A DNA stretch of 64,000 nt from assembly GCF_021654135.1 (NCBI RefSeq), contig NZ_JAKGSD010000045.1, positions 1-64,000 on the forward strand, in the 5' to 3' direction. Position 1 is the first letter of the stretch; each line of letters starts with the position of its first letter. A program made the position numbers and the translations under genes. Below are positions 57,048 through 64,000 of the stretch, in pieces. The notes beneath the pieces are model-generated. The model searched no databases and had not been told where the DNA came from. It worked only from the letters and a program-made list of their open reading frames with translations. Source of the stretch: Amycolatopsis tucumanensis. GTDB taxonomy: Bacteria > Actinomycetota > Actinomycetes > Mycobacteriales > Pseudonocardiaceae.

Positions 57048-57066
57048 TTAGGTTAGCCTAACTTCA
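57048..57066. promoter_or_regulatory. near-perfect IdeR/DtxR iron box between convergent genes
   Basis: TTAGGTTAGCCTAACTTCA matches 16 of 19 consensus positions, including the complete palindromic core TTAGGTTAGCCTAA. It lies in an 88-base gap between the ends of nat and the marR gene, where no promoter for a known gene is expected. A small CCCC-GCAA-GGGG hairpin follows at 57072. Confidence 0.85.
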
Positions 57067-57105
57067 CCAACCCCCGCAAGGGGCCGGTTCCGGGAGATCG
57101 TCCGT

Positions 57106-57537
57106 TCACCCGTCGGCGTGATCGCGGCGGACGATCGCCCGTTCCAGCAAGCCGTGGAGCGCGCGCTGCTCACCGGCGTCGAGAGCGGCGAGCGGTGAGT
57201 CGCGCACGAGGAGATCGAGGAGCTTGCCGCGCAGCTCCTCGCCCTTCGCGGTGAGGACCAGCTGACGGGCGCGGCGGTCGGTGGGGTGCGGCCGGCGCTC
57301 GACCAGCTCCAGCTTCTCGAGCTTGTCCACGACGAAGGTGGCGTTGGACGGCTCGCAGCTCATGCGCTCGGCCAGTTCGCGCATGGTCATCGGCCCGGTC
57401 ATCTCCCGCAGCGCCGTCGCCTGCGGCGCGGTGAGCCCGAGAGCGGCGGCGCGTTCGCGCACGTGGTCGGCGATCTGCTGGGCCAGCCCGTTCACCAGCC
57501 CGCACAGCTCGCGTTCGGCGATGACCTGCGGTTCCAT
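57106..57537 (-). CDS. MarR family transcriptional regulator
   Basis: 143 residues from ATG 57537 (a TTG at 57561 is an alternative). The winged helix covers about 40-105: TMRELAERMSCEPSNATFVV is the recognition region and RRPHPTDRRARQLVLTAKG the wing. Divergent from the metallo-hydrolase gene across a short gap with a strong inverted repeat, which it likely binds. Confidence 0.9.
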   Translation of the reverse strand: MEPQVIAERELCGLVNGLAQQIADHVRERAAALGLTAPQATALREMTGPMTMRELAERMSCEPSNATFVVDKLEKLELVERRPHPTDRRARQLVLTAKGEELRGKLLDLLVRDSPLAALDAGEQRALHGLLERAIVRRDHADG

Positions 57538-57577
57538 GCTCCCATCGTAGTGATCCGTCAAGCCAGTACATTTTCAG

Positions 57578-57597
57578 CTTGAATGTTTCAAGCTTGA
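57578..57597. promoter_or_regulatory. MarR operator-like inverted repeats
   Basis: CTTGAA-TGT-TTCAAG (57578-57592) overlaps the perfect palindrome TCAAGCTTGA (57588-57597). CTTGAA/TTCAAG arms are common in MarR operators. The site is 19 bases before the metallo-hydrolase start and 41 before the MarR start. Confidence 0.75.
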
Positions 57598-57615
57598 TGC
57601 TTTACGGTCGGACGC

Positions 57616-58485
57616 ATGATCACCTCTTCCGACGAGCGCCTGCGACGGCAGGCCGGCATCCACTCAGTGCGGCTGGGCGACACGAAGGTGACGTTCGTGC
57701 CGGACGGCGTCGTGCACCTGCCGGCGCGCGGCTGGCTGCCGGACACCACCGACGAGTTCTGGCACGCGCACCCGGAGTACCTGGACGACTCCGGCCACCT
57801 GGTGGCCAGCATCGGCGGGCTGCTCGTCGAGCACGGCGACCGCGCGCTGCTCATCGACGCCGGCTTCGGGCCGGAGTCCCTGCCGCCCGATCCGGGCACC
57901 CCGCGCGGCGCGATCCGCGGCGGCGCGCTGCCCGCGAACCTGGCCACGCTCGGCCGGTCCCCGTCGGAGATCGAGGCGGTGGCGTTCACGCACCTGCACG
58001 CCGACCACACCGGCTGGGCCTGGCACCCCGCGCCCGACCGGCCCGTCTTCGCGCACGCCGACTACGTGGTCGCCGAACCGGAATGGGCCGCGCGCGACGC
58101 GATGGCACGCGACATCGCCGCGCTGGCGCCACAGGTCCGCACGGTGCGCGACGGGGAGGAGATCTTCCCCGGCGTGCGGATCCGGATCAGCTCGGGTCAC
58201 ACCCCGGGGCACGCCGAGTACGTGATCACCGGCGGCGGGCAGCGGCTCATCGCGTTCGGCGACGCGCTGCACTCGCCGGTCCAGGTGGACCACCCGGAGT
58301 TCTCGGCGGCGGTCGACCACGATCCCGTCCACGCCGCCGCCCATCGCGCCCGCCTCGTCGCCGAACTGTCCGAACCGGACACGATCGGGTTCGGCATCCA
58401 CTTCGCCGACGTGGTGTTCGGGCGGGTCCGGCGGGACGGCGGCGCACCGGCGTGGCATCCCCTTCCCCCAACCGGGGATCACTGA
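57616..58485 (+). CDS. MBL-fold metallo-hydrolase
   Basis: 289 residues. THLHADHTGW near 124-133 is the HxHxDH zinc motif; LLIDAGFGPES, SSGHTPGHAEY and AFGDALHSPVQ supply the other ligands. The set is typical of the AHL-lactonase-like/MBL hydrolase group; the substrate is unknown. Likely repressed by the divergent MarR and induced by a small molecule. Confidence 0.9.
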   Translation: MITSSDERLRRQAGIHSVRLGDTKVTFVPDGVVHLPARGWLPDTTDEFWHAHPEYLDDSGHLVASIGGLLVEHGDRALLIDAGFGPESLPPDPGTPRGAIRGGALPANLATLGRSPSEIEAVAFTHLHADHTGWAWHPAPDRPVFAHADYVVAEPEWAARDAMARDIAALAPQVRTVRDGEEIFPGVRIRISSGHTPGHAEYVITGGGQRLIAFGDALHSPVQVDHPEFSAAVDHDPVHAAAHRARLVAELSEPDTIGFGIHFADVVFGRVRRDGGAPAWHPLPPTGDH

Positions 58486-58520
58486 TCGAACTCGCTCGGT
58501 CACCGGATAGCGTTTGCCGT

Positions 58521-59507
58521 GTGAAGACGTCGACAGTGATCGCGATCGTGCTCGGCGTGCTGCTGTCCTTCGCCTCCGTCGCCGGCGCGGCCGGGTACCT
58601 GTGGTCGCAGGGCAGCGACGCGCCGCCGCCCGCCCCCGGCCTGCCCGCCGTGTGGCCCGGCAAGGACGGCGAACTGCCGCGCCGCGTGCCGATGCCCTCC
58701 GGCGAGATGCTGGCCGCGCTGCCCGCGGGCAGTTCCGGTCACGTGCTGTGCCAGGCGTTGTCGGAGCAGCGCTGGGAAGCGGTGCTCGGCGGGGCCACGC
58801 TGCGCGAGGTGCGGGGCAGCGTCTGCCACCTGGTCACCGGGAGTCTCGACGTCACCCTGCGCCTCGACAACGTGCCCGCCACCCTGCGGTCGCCGCAGTC
58901 GGTGACGGTGTCCGGGCGGGCCGCGGAGGTCGAGTCGAGCGGCACCGTCAACGCGCGGCTCAACGTCCACCTGGTCGACGACGCGCCCAGTGGCGAGGTC
59001 CACCCGTACCTGCGCTTGGACATCACGCGATACGCCGTCACGCGCCCGGGCCTCACGCTGGATGACCTCGCCATGTCGATCGCGCGGGACGTCATCGACA
59101 CGACCATGGCGCCCGGCCCGGACCTGCCCGCGCAGGGCCGCGACGCGGTGATCGCGATGCGGACGACCGAGCCGGTGCCGGGCTATGGCATCCAGGACGC
59201 GCCGTGGCCGGTGGTGTCGTGGCAGCTGTGTACGCAGCTCGCGAAGGCGATGGGCACGAGCCCGTCGACGGCGAAGCCGAGGTTCGACGGCCGCTGCACG
59301 GTGCGCACGGTGCAGGCGACCCTGACGGACGACGTGACGCCGCGCGCGTACCCCGACACGCTGGCCGGCCACCCCGCCCTGATCACCGACGAGGTGGTGG
59401 CGGTGAAGCTCGACGAGAACTCGAGCCAGGAACTGGCGTTCACCGGCACAGGGCGCGACCTGAAGTCACTCGCGGAGACGGTGCTACCCGCCCTCCTCGG
59501 ACGCTGA
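58521..59507 (+). CDS. exported or membrane-anchored protein of unknown function
   Basis: 328 residues. The N-terminus has a signal-anchor (TVIAIVLGVLLSFASVAGAAG), followed by a Pro-rich linker and two similar halves of about 140 residues, each with a cysteine pair (HVLCQALSEQRW ... VCHLVTG and SWQLCTQLAKAMG ... GRCTVRTV). The repeated pattern suggests duplicated extracytoplasmic domains stabilised by disulphides. No named family recognised; it recalls small actinobacterial lipoproteins such as DUF3558, but no lipobox is seen. The GTG start follows the metallo-hydrolase gene by 35 bases. Confidence 0.75.
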   Translation: MKTSTVIAIVLGVLLSFASVAGAAGYLWSQGSDAPPPAPGLPAVWPGKDGELPRRVPMPSGEMLAALPAGSSGHVLCQALSEQRWEAVLGGATLREVRGSVCHLVTGSLDVTLRLDNVPATLRSPQSVTVSGRAAEVESSGTVNARLNVHLVDDAPSGEVHPYLRLDITRYAVTRPGLTLDDLAMSIARDVIDTTMAPGPDLPAQGRDAVIAMRTTEPVPGYGIQDAPWPVVSWQLCTQLAKAMGTSPSTAKPRFDGRCTVRTVQATLTDDVTPRAYPDTLAGHPALITDEVVAVKLDENSSQELAFTGTGRDLKSLAETVLPALLGR

Positions 59508-59522
59508 GCCCCAGCGTCCGAG
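59496..59522. terminator. 11-bp stem hairpin at the end of the exported-protein gene
   Basis: CTCGGACGCTG and CAGCGTCCGAG form a perfect stem with a five-base loop overlapping the stop codon. It can end transcripts from this gene and limit those from the convergent MFS gene. Confidence 0.75.
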
Positions 59523-59645
59523 CACCGGTGTGCCCGACGGGGTGTGGACGGTCAGGTCACTCGGGTGATCCAGGCACTCGGCCCGAAGGTCGCCCCCACA
59601 CACGTCACAAGTCACGACACCGAGCGACGCCCGGGCACCGGCGCG

Positions 59646-61112
59646 TCAGGCGGCCTGCGACCGGTCCGAGCGGCGCCGCGGGTTGAGCACCCGCAGGCCG
59701 GCCAGCCGCACCGGCGTCGTCATGCCGCCTCGGCGGGCCAGCACCGCCGCGCACGCCACGGCGGCCACCGCGGAGATCACGCCGCCGATGAGGAACGGCG
59801 ACCGGCCGCCGAAGGTGTCGGCCATCCACCCCACCATCGGGCCGCCGACGGGGTTCCCGCCGATCAGCACCAGCACGTAGAGCCCCATGACGCGGCCGCG
59901 CATCTCCGGGCTCACCGACGTCTGCACCAGCGAGTTCGCCGTGTTCAGGAACGTGATCGTGGCGAACCCGAGCGGGATCAGCGCGATGCCGAACGCCAGG
60001 TAGGTCGGCATGAACCCGGCGACGAACTCGACCGCGCCCAGGCTGAACGCCGCGATCAGCAGCAGCCGCACGCGCGGACGGCCCCGCGCCCCGCGCCGGG
60101 CGGCCATCAGCGAACCCGTGAACGTCCCCACCGCGAGCAGCGTGGACAGCAGCCCGTACCCGTCGGCCTGCGTGCCGAACACGTTGCCGGCCACGATCGC
60201 CAGCGACGTGAAGAACGTGATGCCGAAGGTGCTGACGAAGAACACCAGCACCATCAGCGAAACCAGGTCCGACCGCCCGCGCACGTAGGCCAGCCCCTCG
60301 CGCAGCTGCCCCTTGGCCCGCGCGACGGCCGGGCCGCGGAACAGCTTGTCCGGGTCCATCAGAAGCAACCCAGTGATCACGGCCAGCGTGCTGACCGCGT
60401 TCGCCAGGAACATCCAGCCGGTGCCGACCCACGTGATCGCGAACCCGGCGATGGCGGGCCCGACGATCCGGGCCATGTTGAACACCGACGAGTTCAACGC
60501 GACCGCGTTGGTGATCTGCTTGCGCCCCACCATCTCCGCGACGAACGACTGCCGCGCCGGCACGTCCAGCGAGCTGAAGATGCCGAGCACGAAGCACAGG
60601 AGGTAGACCTGCCACAGCGTCACCACACCGGACACGTCGAGCAGCCCGAGCACCAGCGCCTGCACGCCGATGCCGCTCTGGATCGCGATGCACAGCTTGC
60701 GCTTGTCCACCCGGTCGGCGAGGACACCGGCCCACAGGGACAGCATGAGCGTCGGCAGGAACTGCAGCGCCACCGCGATCCCCAGCGCCACCGGGTTGTT
60801 CCCGGACAGCTCGAACACGAGCCAGTCCTGGGCGATGCGCTGCATCCAGGTGCCGACGTTGGAGATGATCTGGCCGGAGAAGAACAGCCGGTAGTTGGGC
60901 ACCCGCAGCGAGGCGAACATGCTCGCCTTCGGCTGCGCCTTCTCCTCGGGCTCCGCGGGCTCAGTGGATTCCGGGGCCGCAGCGGCGGCGGACTTGGGCC
61001 GCATCCGGCCGGACGGCGCGGTGCAGGCGGCGCGGTCGGCGGGTGGCGCCTGGCCCCGGGTACCTGTGTTCGTCAGTTCGGACTGTCCGTCAGTACCCGT
61101 GTTGAAGCCCAC
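59646..61112 (-). CDS. MFS transporter (MFS_3 / tetracycline-type exporter)
   Basis: 488 residues. An N-terminal disordered tail of about 60 residues (AAAAAPESTEPAEPEEKAQP) precedes the fold, which begins SLRVPNYRLFFSGQIISNVG. Motif A appears as GVLADRVDKRKLCIAIQ, and helix 5 as SLDVPARQSFVAEMVG. About 11-12 helices; the C-terminus is basic. GTG 61112 lies two bases after the marR stop, so the regulator and pump form one operon. Likely exports a toxic compound sensed by MarR. Confidence 0.9.
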   Translation of the reverse strand: MGFNTGTDGQSELTNTGTRGQAPPADRAACTAPSGRMRPKSAAAAAPESTEPAEPEEKAQPKASMFASLRVPNYRLFFSGQIISNVGTWMQRIAQDWLVFELSGNNPVALGIAVALQFLPTLMLSLWAGVLADRVDKRKLCIAIQSGIGVQALVLGLLDVSGVVTLWQVYLLCFVLGIFSSLDVPARQSFVAEMVGRKQITNAVALNSSVFNMARIVGPAIAGFAITWVGTGWMFLANAVSTLAVITGLLLMDPDKLFRGPAVARAKGQLREGLAYVRGRSDLVSLMVLVFFVSTFGITFFTSLAIVAGNVFGTQADGYGLLSTLLAVGTFTGSLMAARRGARGRPRVRLLLIAAFSLGAVEFVAGFMPTYLAFGIALIPLGFATITFLNTANSLVQTSVSPEMRGRVMGLYVLVLIGGNPVGGPMVGWMADTFGGRSPFLIGGVISAVAAVACAAVLARRGGMTTPVRLAGLRVLNPRRRSDRSQAA

Positions 61113-61114
61113 CG

Positions 61115-61546
61115 TTATTCGTTCCCCGCCATCCTGTCGATGATCTCGGCGGCGCGGGCGAGCACTTCCCGCTCCTCGCCGCTCAGTTCTGCCAGCTTCC
61201 GGTCCAGCCAGGCCTCGCGCACCGAGATCGTCTCCCCGACGAACGCCAGTCCCCGCTCGGTCAGTGCGACGATCGACTGCCGCCCGTCCGTCGGGTGCGG
61301 GCTCCGCTCGACGAACCCGAAGTCCTCCAGCGCCGCGATGACCCGGGTCATCGACGGCGGCTGGACGCCTTCCTTCGCCGCGAGCTTGCCCGGCGTGAGC
61401 GGTCCGCACTTGTGCAGCGTGGACAACGCCGCCAGCTGCGTGAGCGAGACGTTCTCGTCGGTGCGCTGCGCCCGGAGCTTGCGGTTCAGCCGCACCACCG
61501 CGAGCCGCAACCGGCTCGCCAGGGCAGGCTCCCGCATATCGGACAC
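61115..61546 (-). CDS. MarR family transcriptional regulator
   Basis: 143 residues from GTG 61546; an ATG at 61537 and a TTG at 61570 are also in frame. The winged helix includes LTPGKLAAKEGVQPPSMTRV and the wing ERSPHPTDGRQSIVALTERG. First gene of the marR-MFS unit. AT-rich DNA (ATAGTTAGCATACCTTACG, 61547-61565) just upstream is its promoter and probable self-operator. Confidence 0.9.
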   Translation of the reverse strand: MSDMREPALASRLRLAVVRLNRKLRAQRTDENVSLTQLAALSTLHKCGPLTPGKLAAKEGVQPPSMTRVIAALEDFGFVERSPHPTDGRQSIVALTERGLAFVGETISVREAWLDRKLAELSGEEREVLARAAEIIDRMAGNE

Positions 61547-61597
61547 ATAGTTAGCATACCTTACGATCAATCGACCCCGCGGGTGAAATCGATCGCA

Positions 61598-62188
61598 TCA
61601 CCGGCGACGGTCGAACCAGGTGACCACCACGCCGTTGTCGAACGACTTCCGCTCGGTGACCGCGAAGACCGTCGGGTCGAACTTGCCGTCGACCATGGGG
61701 ATCCCGTCCCCGGCGACCACGGGGTAGCTCTTGACCACCAGCCGGTCCACCTCCGGCCACACCGCCCCGGCCAGCTTGCCGCCACCACAGAGCCAGATGT
61801 CCTTGCCCTCCTCCTGCTTGAGCGAGCGGACCAGGCCGAGCGGGTCGCCGGCGACCACCGTGACCGCAGGGTCCGGGGAGGGGCCGAGCGTGCTCGACAC
61901 GACGTACTGGCGCAAGTGCGCGTAGGGGCTGGTGAACCCGAGATCCAAGCCGGGACGGTAGGCCCCGAGTCCCATCACGACCGTGTCGAACTGCCGGTTG
62001 GGCGCGCCCTCCAGGCCGAACGCGGCTCTCATCATCGTCGGAACGGTCTCCGGGAACCGCTCGTTCATCCACGCGCTGTACGCGGCGGCCTGCCCCTCGT
62101 CGCCCTGCGGGTAGAAGTCGTACTCGCCGCCGGGACCCGAGATCCGGCCGTCGATGGTGACCGCGATGTAGTAGACCAGCTCTCGCAT
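61598..62188 (-). CDS. dihydrofolate reductase-like (RibD C-terminal domain) protein
   Basis: 196 residues. RELVYYIAVTIDGRISGPGG starts the RibD_C/DHFR-like fold, VVMGLGAYRPG and KDIWLCGGGKLAGAVWPEVD are its NADPH-binding segments. These stand-alone proteins are common in actinobacteria and have no proven substrate. ATG 62188 is preferred because GGAGC sits six bases before; ATG 62200 overlaps the operator. Divergent from a TetR gene with shared operator. Confidence 0.88.
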   Translation of the reverse strand: MRELVYYIAVTIDGRISGPGGEYDFYPQGDEGQAAAYSAWMNERFPETVPTMMRAAFGLEGAPNRQFDTVVMGLGAYRPGLDLGFTSPYAHLRQYVVSSTLGPSPDPAVTVVAGDPLGLVRSLKQEEGKDIWLCGGGKLAGAVWPEVDRLVVKSYPVVAGDGIPMVDGKFDPTVFAVTERKSFDNGVVVTWFDRRR

Positions 62189-62200
62189 GAAGTGCTCCAT

Positions 62201-62241
62201 CCGTAGTACTCTGGCTGTAGTGGTTCGACCGTAGTACTACA
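62201..62241. promoter_or_regulatory. operator repeats between reductase-like and TetR genes
   Basis: CCGTAGTACT occurs at 62201 and 62229, the second within the perfect palindrome GTAGTACTAC (62231-62240). TGTAGT (62216) and ACTACA (62236) form a wider inverted repeat. All lie in the 69-base divergent gap. Confidence 0.75.
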
Positions 62242-62257
62242 ACTGGAGTGGTGTCAA

Positions 62258-62833
62258 ATGGTTCGCAGGAACGAGGAGCGGCGGGCGGCCCTGCTGGACG
62301 CCGCGATCGAGGTGCTGGCCGCCGAGGGCGCACGCGGGCTGACGTTCCGCGCCGTCGACAAAGAAGCCGCGGTGCCTGCCGGCACGGCCTCGAACTACTT
62401 CGCCAACCGCGACGACCTGCTGTACCAGATCGCCCAGCGGTTCTACGAGCGCATGGAGCCGGACGCCGCGACGATCGAGCGGCAGCGGACGGCGCCGCGG
62501 GACCGGGCGACCTACACCCAGCTCATGCGCGAACTCGTGGCACGGATCAGCGCGTTCCCCAGCGGCTACCTCGCGCTGCTCGAACTACGCCTGGAAGCCA
62601 CCCGCCGCCCCGAGCTGCGCAAGCTGCTGACCGAGCGCGTGCGCGCCGACGTCGACGCGAACGTGACCTACCACGAGCAGTCCGGGCTGCCCGGCGACGC
62701 GACCGCGGTGCGGCTGCTGATCCTCACCCTCAGCTGGATGATCGTCGAGCAGCTCACACTGCCGGACGTCTATGGCGAAGCCGAGCGGGACGAGCTGATC
62801 GCGGCCGCGGTCGAGCGGCTCGTGGCGGAGTGA
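62258..62833 (+). CDS. TetR family transcriptional regulator
   Basis: 191 residues. The helix-turn-helix is at about 22-52 (LTFRAVDKEAAVPAGTASNYF). The ATG at 62258 agrees with the family start (MVRRNEERRAALLDAAIEVL). Likely represses the divergent reductase-like gene and itself through the GTAGTACTAC site. Ends two bases before the convergent permease stop. Confidence 0.9.
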   Translation: MVRRNEERRAALLDAAIEVLAAEGARGLTFRAVDKEAAVPAGTASNYFANRDDLLYQIAQRFYERMEPDAATIERQRTAPRDRATYTQLMRELVARISAFPSGYLALLELRLEATRRPELRKLLTERVRADVDANVTYHEQSGLPGDATAVRLLILTLSWMIVEQLTLPDVYGEAERDELIAAAVERLVAE

Positions 62834-62834
62834 C

Positions 62835-64000
62835 TCAGCCGATCGCGTCCTGGATCGGCCCGACCGCGAAGTAGGCCACGAACGCCACGGCGATGACCCA
62901 CAGCAGCGGGTGCACCTTGCGCGCCCCGCCGGTCACCGCCTGGATCACGACGTAGGAGATGAACCCGACGCCGATCCCGTTGGTGATCGAGTAGGTGAAC
63001 GGCATGACGACGATCGTCAGGAACGCGGGCAGCGCGATCTTGAAGTCGGTGAAGTCGATCTCCCGCACCTGGCTGATCATCAGCGCGCCGACGACCACCA
63101 GCGCGGGCGCCGCGGCCTCGACCGGGATCACCTCGTACAGCGGCGTGAAGAACATGGCGGCGAGGAACAGCAGCCCGGTGACCACGTTGGCCAGCCCGGT
63201 CCGCGCGCCCTCGGCGATGCCCGACGCCGACTCCACGAACACGGTGTTGGAGCTGGACGAGCCGACACCGCCGGCGACCGCGCCGAGGCTGTCCACGAAC
63301 AGGGCCTTGCCGGTGTTGGGCAGCTCGCCGTCGCGGTCCAGCAGACCGGCCTCCTTGCCGAGGCCGGTCATCGTGCCGATGGTGTCGAAGAAGTCGGTCA
63401 GGATCAGGGTGAACACGATCAGCGCGGCGGTGATGGCCGGGACCTGCACCCACGCGTCGAAGTTCACCTTGCCCAGCAGCGAGAGGTCCGGCAGGCCGGC
63501 GATCTGGTCGGGCAGCGCCGGGTATCCGAGGTTCCAGCCCTTCGGGTTGGTTCCGCCCGCCGGGCCGGCGTTGACGATCGCCTCCAGGATGATCGCGATC
63601 ACGGTCGTGACCAGGACGCCGATGAGGATCGCGCCGCGGACCCGCCGCGCCACCAGGACACCGGTGATCAGCAGCCCGATCACGAACACCAGCGTCGGCC
63701 AGCTCGCGATCGACCCCCCGATGCCCAGCCCGACCGGGACGGTGGTGTTCGCCGCGTCCGGGATTCGCCGCACGAAACCGGCGTCCACCAGGCCGATCAG
63801 CGTGATGAACAGGCCGATGCCGACCGCGATCGCGGCCTTCAGCGCGGGCGGCACGGCGCGGAACACCATCGTGCGGACGCCGGTGAGCACCAGCACCAGG
63901 ATGATCAGGCCGTTGAGCAGCACCAGGCCCATCGCCGCGGGCCAGCTCATCTGCGGCGCGACGCTGACCGCGATCAGCGAGTTGATGCCGAGCCCGGTGG
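62835..64000 (-). CDS. NCS2 family permease, AzgA-like (purine or hypoxanthine), 5' end beyond the window
   Basis: The visible 388 residues continue in frame to the last base, so the start lies outside. TGLGINSLIAV at the upstream edge corresponds to the conserved first-helix motif of the AzgA branch. The region TDFFDTIGTMTGLGKEAGLL and SLGAVAGGVGSSSSNTVFVE are NCS2 transport motifs (helix 8 and 10 region), and multiple membrane helices follow. Likely a hypoxanthine/guanine or adenine uptake system. The stop is two bases from the convergent TetR end. Confidence 0.9.
   Translation of the reverse strand, partial: TGLGINSLIAVSVAPQMSWPAAMGLVLLNGLIILVLVLTGVRTMVFRAVPPALKAAIAVGIGLFITLIGLVDAGFVRRIPDAANTTVPVGLGIGGSIASWPTLVFVIGLLITGVLVARRVRGAILIGVLVTTVIAIILEAIVNAGPAGGTNPKGWNLGYPALPDQIAGLPDLSLLGKVNFDAWVQVPAITAALIVFTLILTDFFDTIGTMTGLGKEAGLLDRDGELPNTGKALFVDSLGAVAGGVGSSSSNTVFVESASGIAEGARTGLANVVTGLLFLAAMFFTPLYEVIPVEAAAPALVVVGALMISQVREIDFTDFKIALPAFLTIVVMPFTYSITNGIGVGFISYVVIQAVTGGARKVHPLLWVIAVAFVAYFAVGPIQDAIG

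Noticed and set aside
61547-61565. Iron box before the marR-MFS operon
   Set aside because: Only about 11 of 19 positions match and one half-site is absent; more likely the AT-rich promoter of marR.

Overview
The window is chromosomal DNA of a high-GC actinomycete, most likely a member of the Pseudonocardiaceae close to Amycolatopsis. This rests on base composition, frequent GTG/TTG starts, the actinobacterial nucleoid protein mIHF with a TTG start, the divisome protein SepH, IdeR/DtxR-type iron boxes, many TetR/MarR regulators and several acyl-CoA enzymes. I see no rRNA, tRNA, CRISPR array, transposase or phage gene. About 67 protein genes are supported, plus one frameshifted toxin gene and one internally deleted RidA remnant.

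Layout. 1-721: gene-free, repeat-rich DNA. 722-3545: enoyl-CoA hydratase / acyl-CoA synthetase / TetR operon. 3589-8304: small conserved protein, acyl-CoA dehydrogenase, alpha/beta hydrolase, phosphopantetheinyl transferase, isochorismate synthase, mIHF. 8564-13607: fatty acyl-CoA ligase, Tat-exported metallophosphoesterase, thioesterase, secreted C39-like peptidase. 13816-17346: TetR-ABC ATPase-ABC permease operon and a second TetR. 17437-20393: 34-residue membrane peptide coupled to a FAD monooxygenase, small membrane protein, photolyase. 20505-23243: a large receptor-like protein (degenerate NTPase-like domain, one membrane segment, external periplasmic-binding-like domain), followed by 650 bp of G-rich repeats. 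23892-32402: citrate synthase, TetR-coupled PfkB kinase, acyl-CoA dehydrogenase, amidohydrolase, GNAT, aldose epimerase, TetR coupled to a metallo-hydrolase. 32344-37220: amino-acid permease, small proteins, MFS exporter, PNPOx. 37258-41672: urease operon ureABCFGD without ureE. 41915-49667: second citrate synthase, MFS pump with an 18-bp palindromic operator, RidA remnant, TetR, serine hydrolase, SerC, GT87 mannosyltransferase, SepH. 49728-52878: DUF433/DUF5615 toxin-antitoxin pair with a frameshifted toxin, membrane proteins, TrmH-type methyltransferase. 53106-57537: redox and iron block (glutamate-cysteine ligase, heme oxygenase with an iron box, superoxide dismutase, arylamine N-acetyltransferase, MarR). 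57616-64000: metallo-hydrolase, secreted protein, MarR-MFS operon, reductase/TetR pair, and a nucleobase permease cut by the window end.

Most regulators lie beside their probable targets with visible operators: TetR/MarR genes are divergent from, or translationally coupled (GTGA, ATGA, TTGA overlaps) to, their partners. The most unusual items are the NTPase-like/periplasmic-binding receptor; a heavily over-represented palindrome TCCACAGTGGA scattered through genes; an almost perfect iron box between two convergent genes with no obvious target; two MerR-type promoters of matching geometry in front of sodA and nat; the frameshifted toxin; and the in-frame deleted RidA gene.
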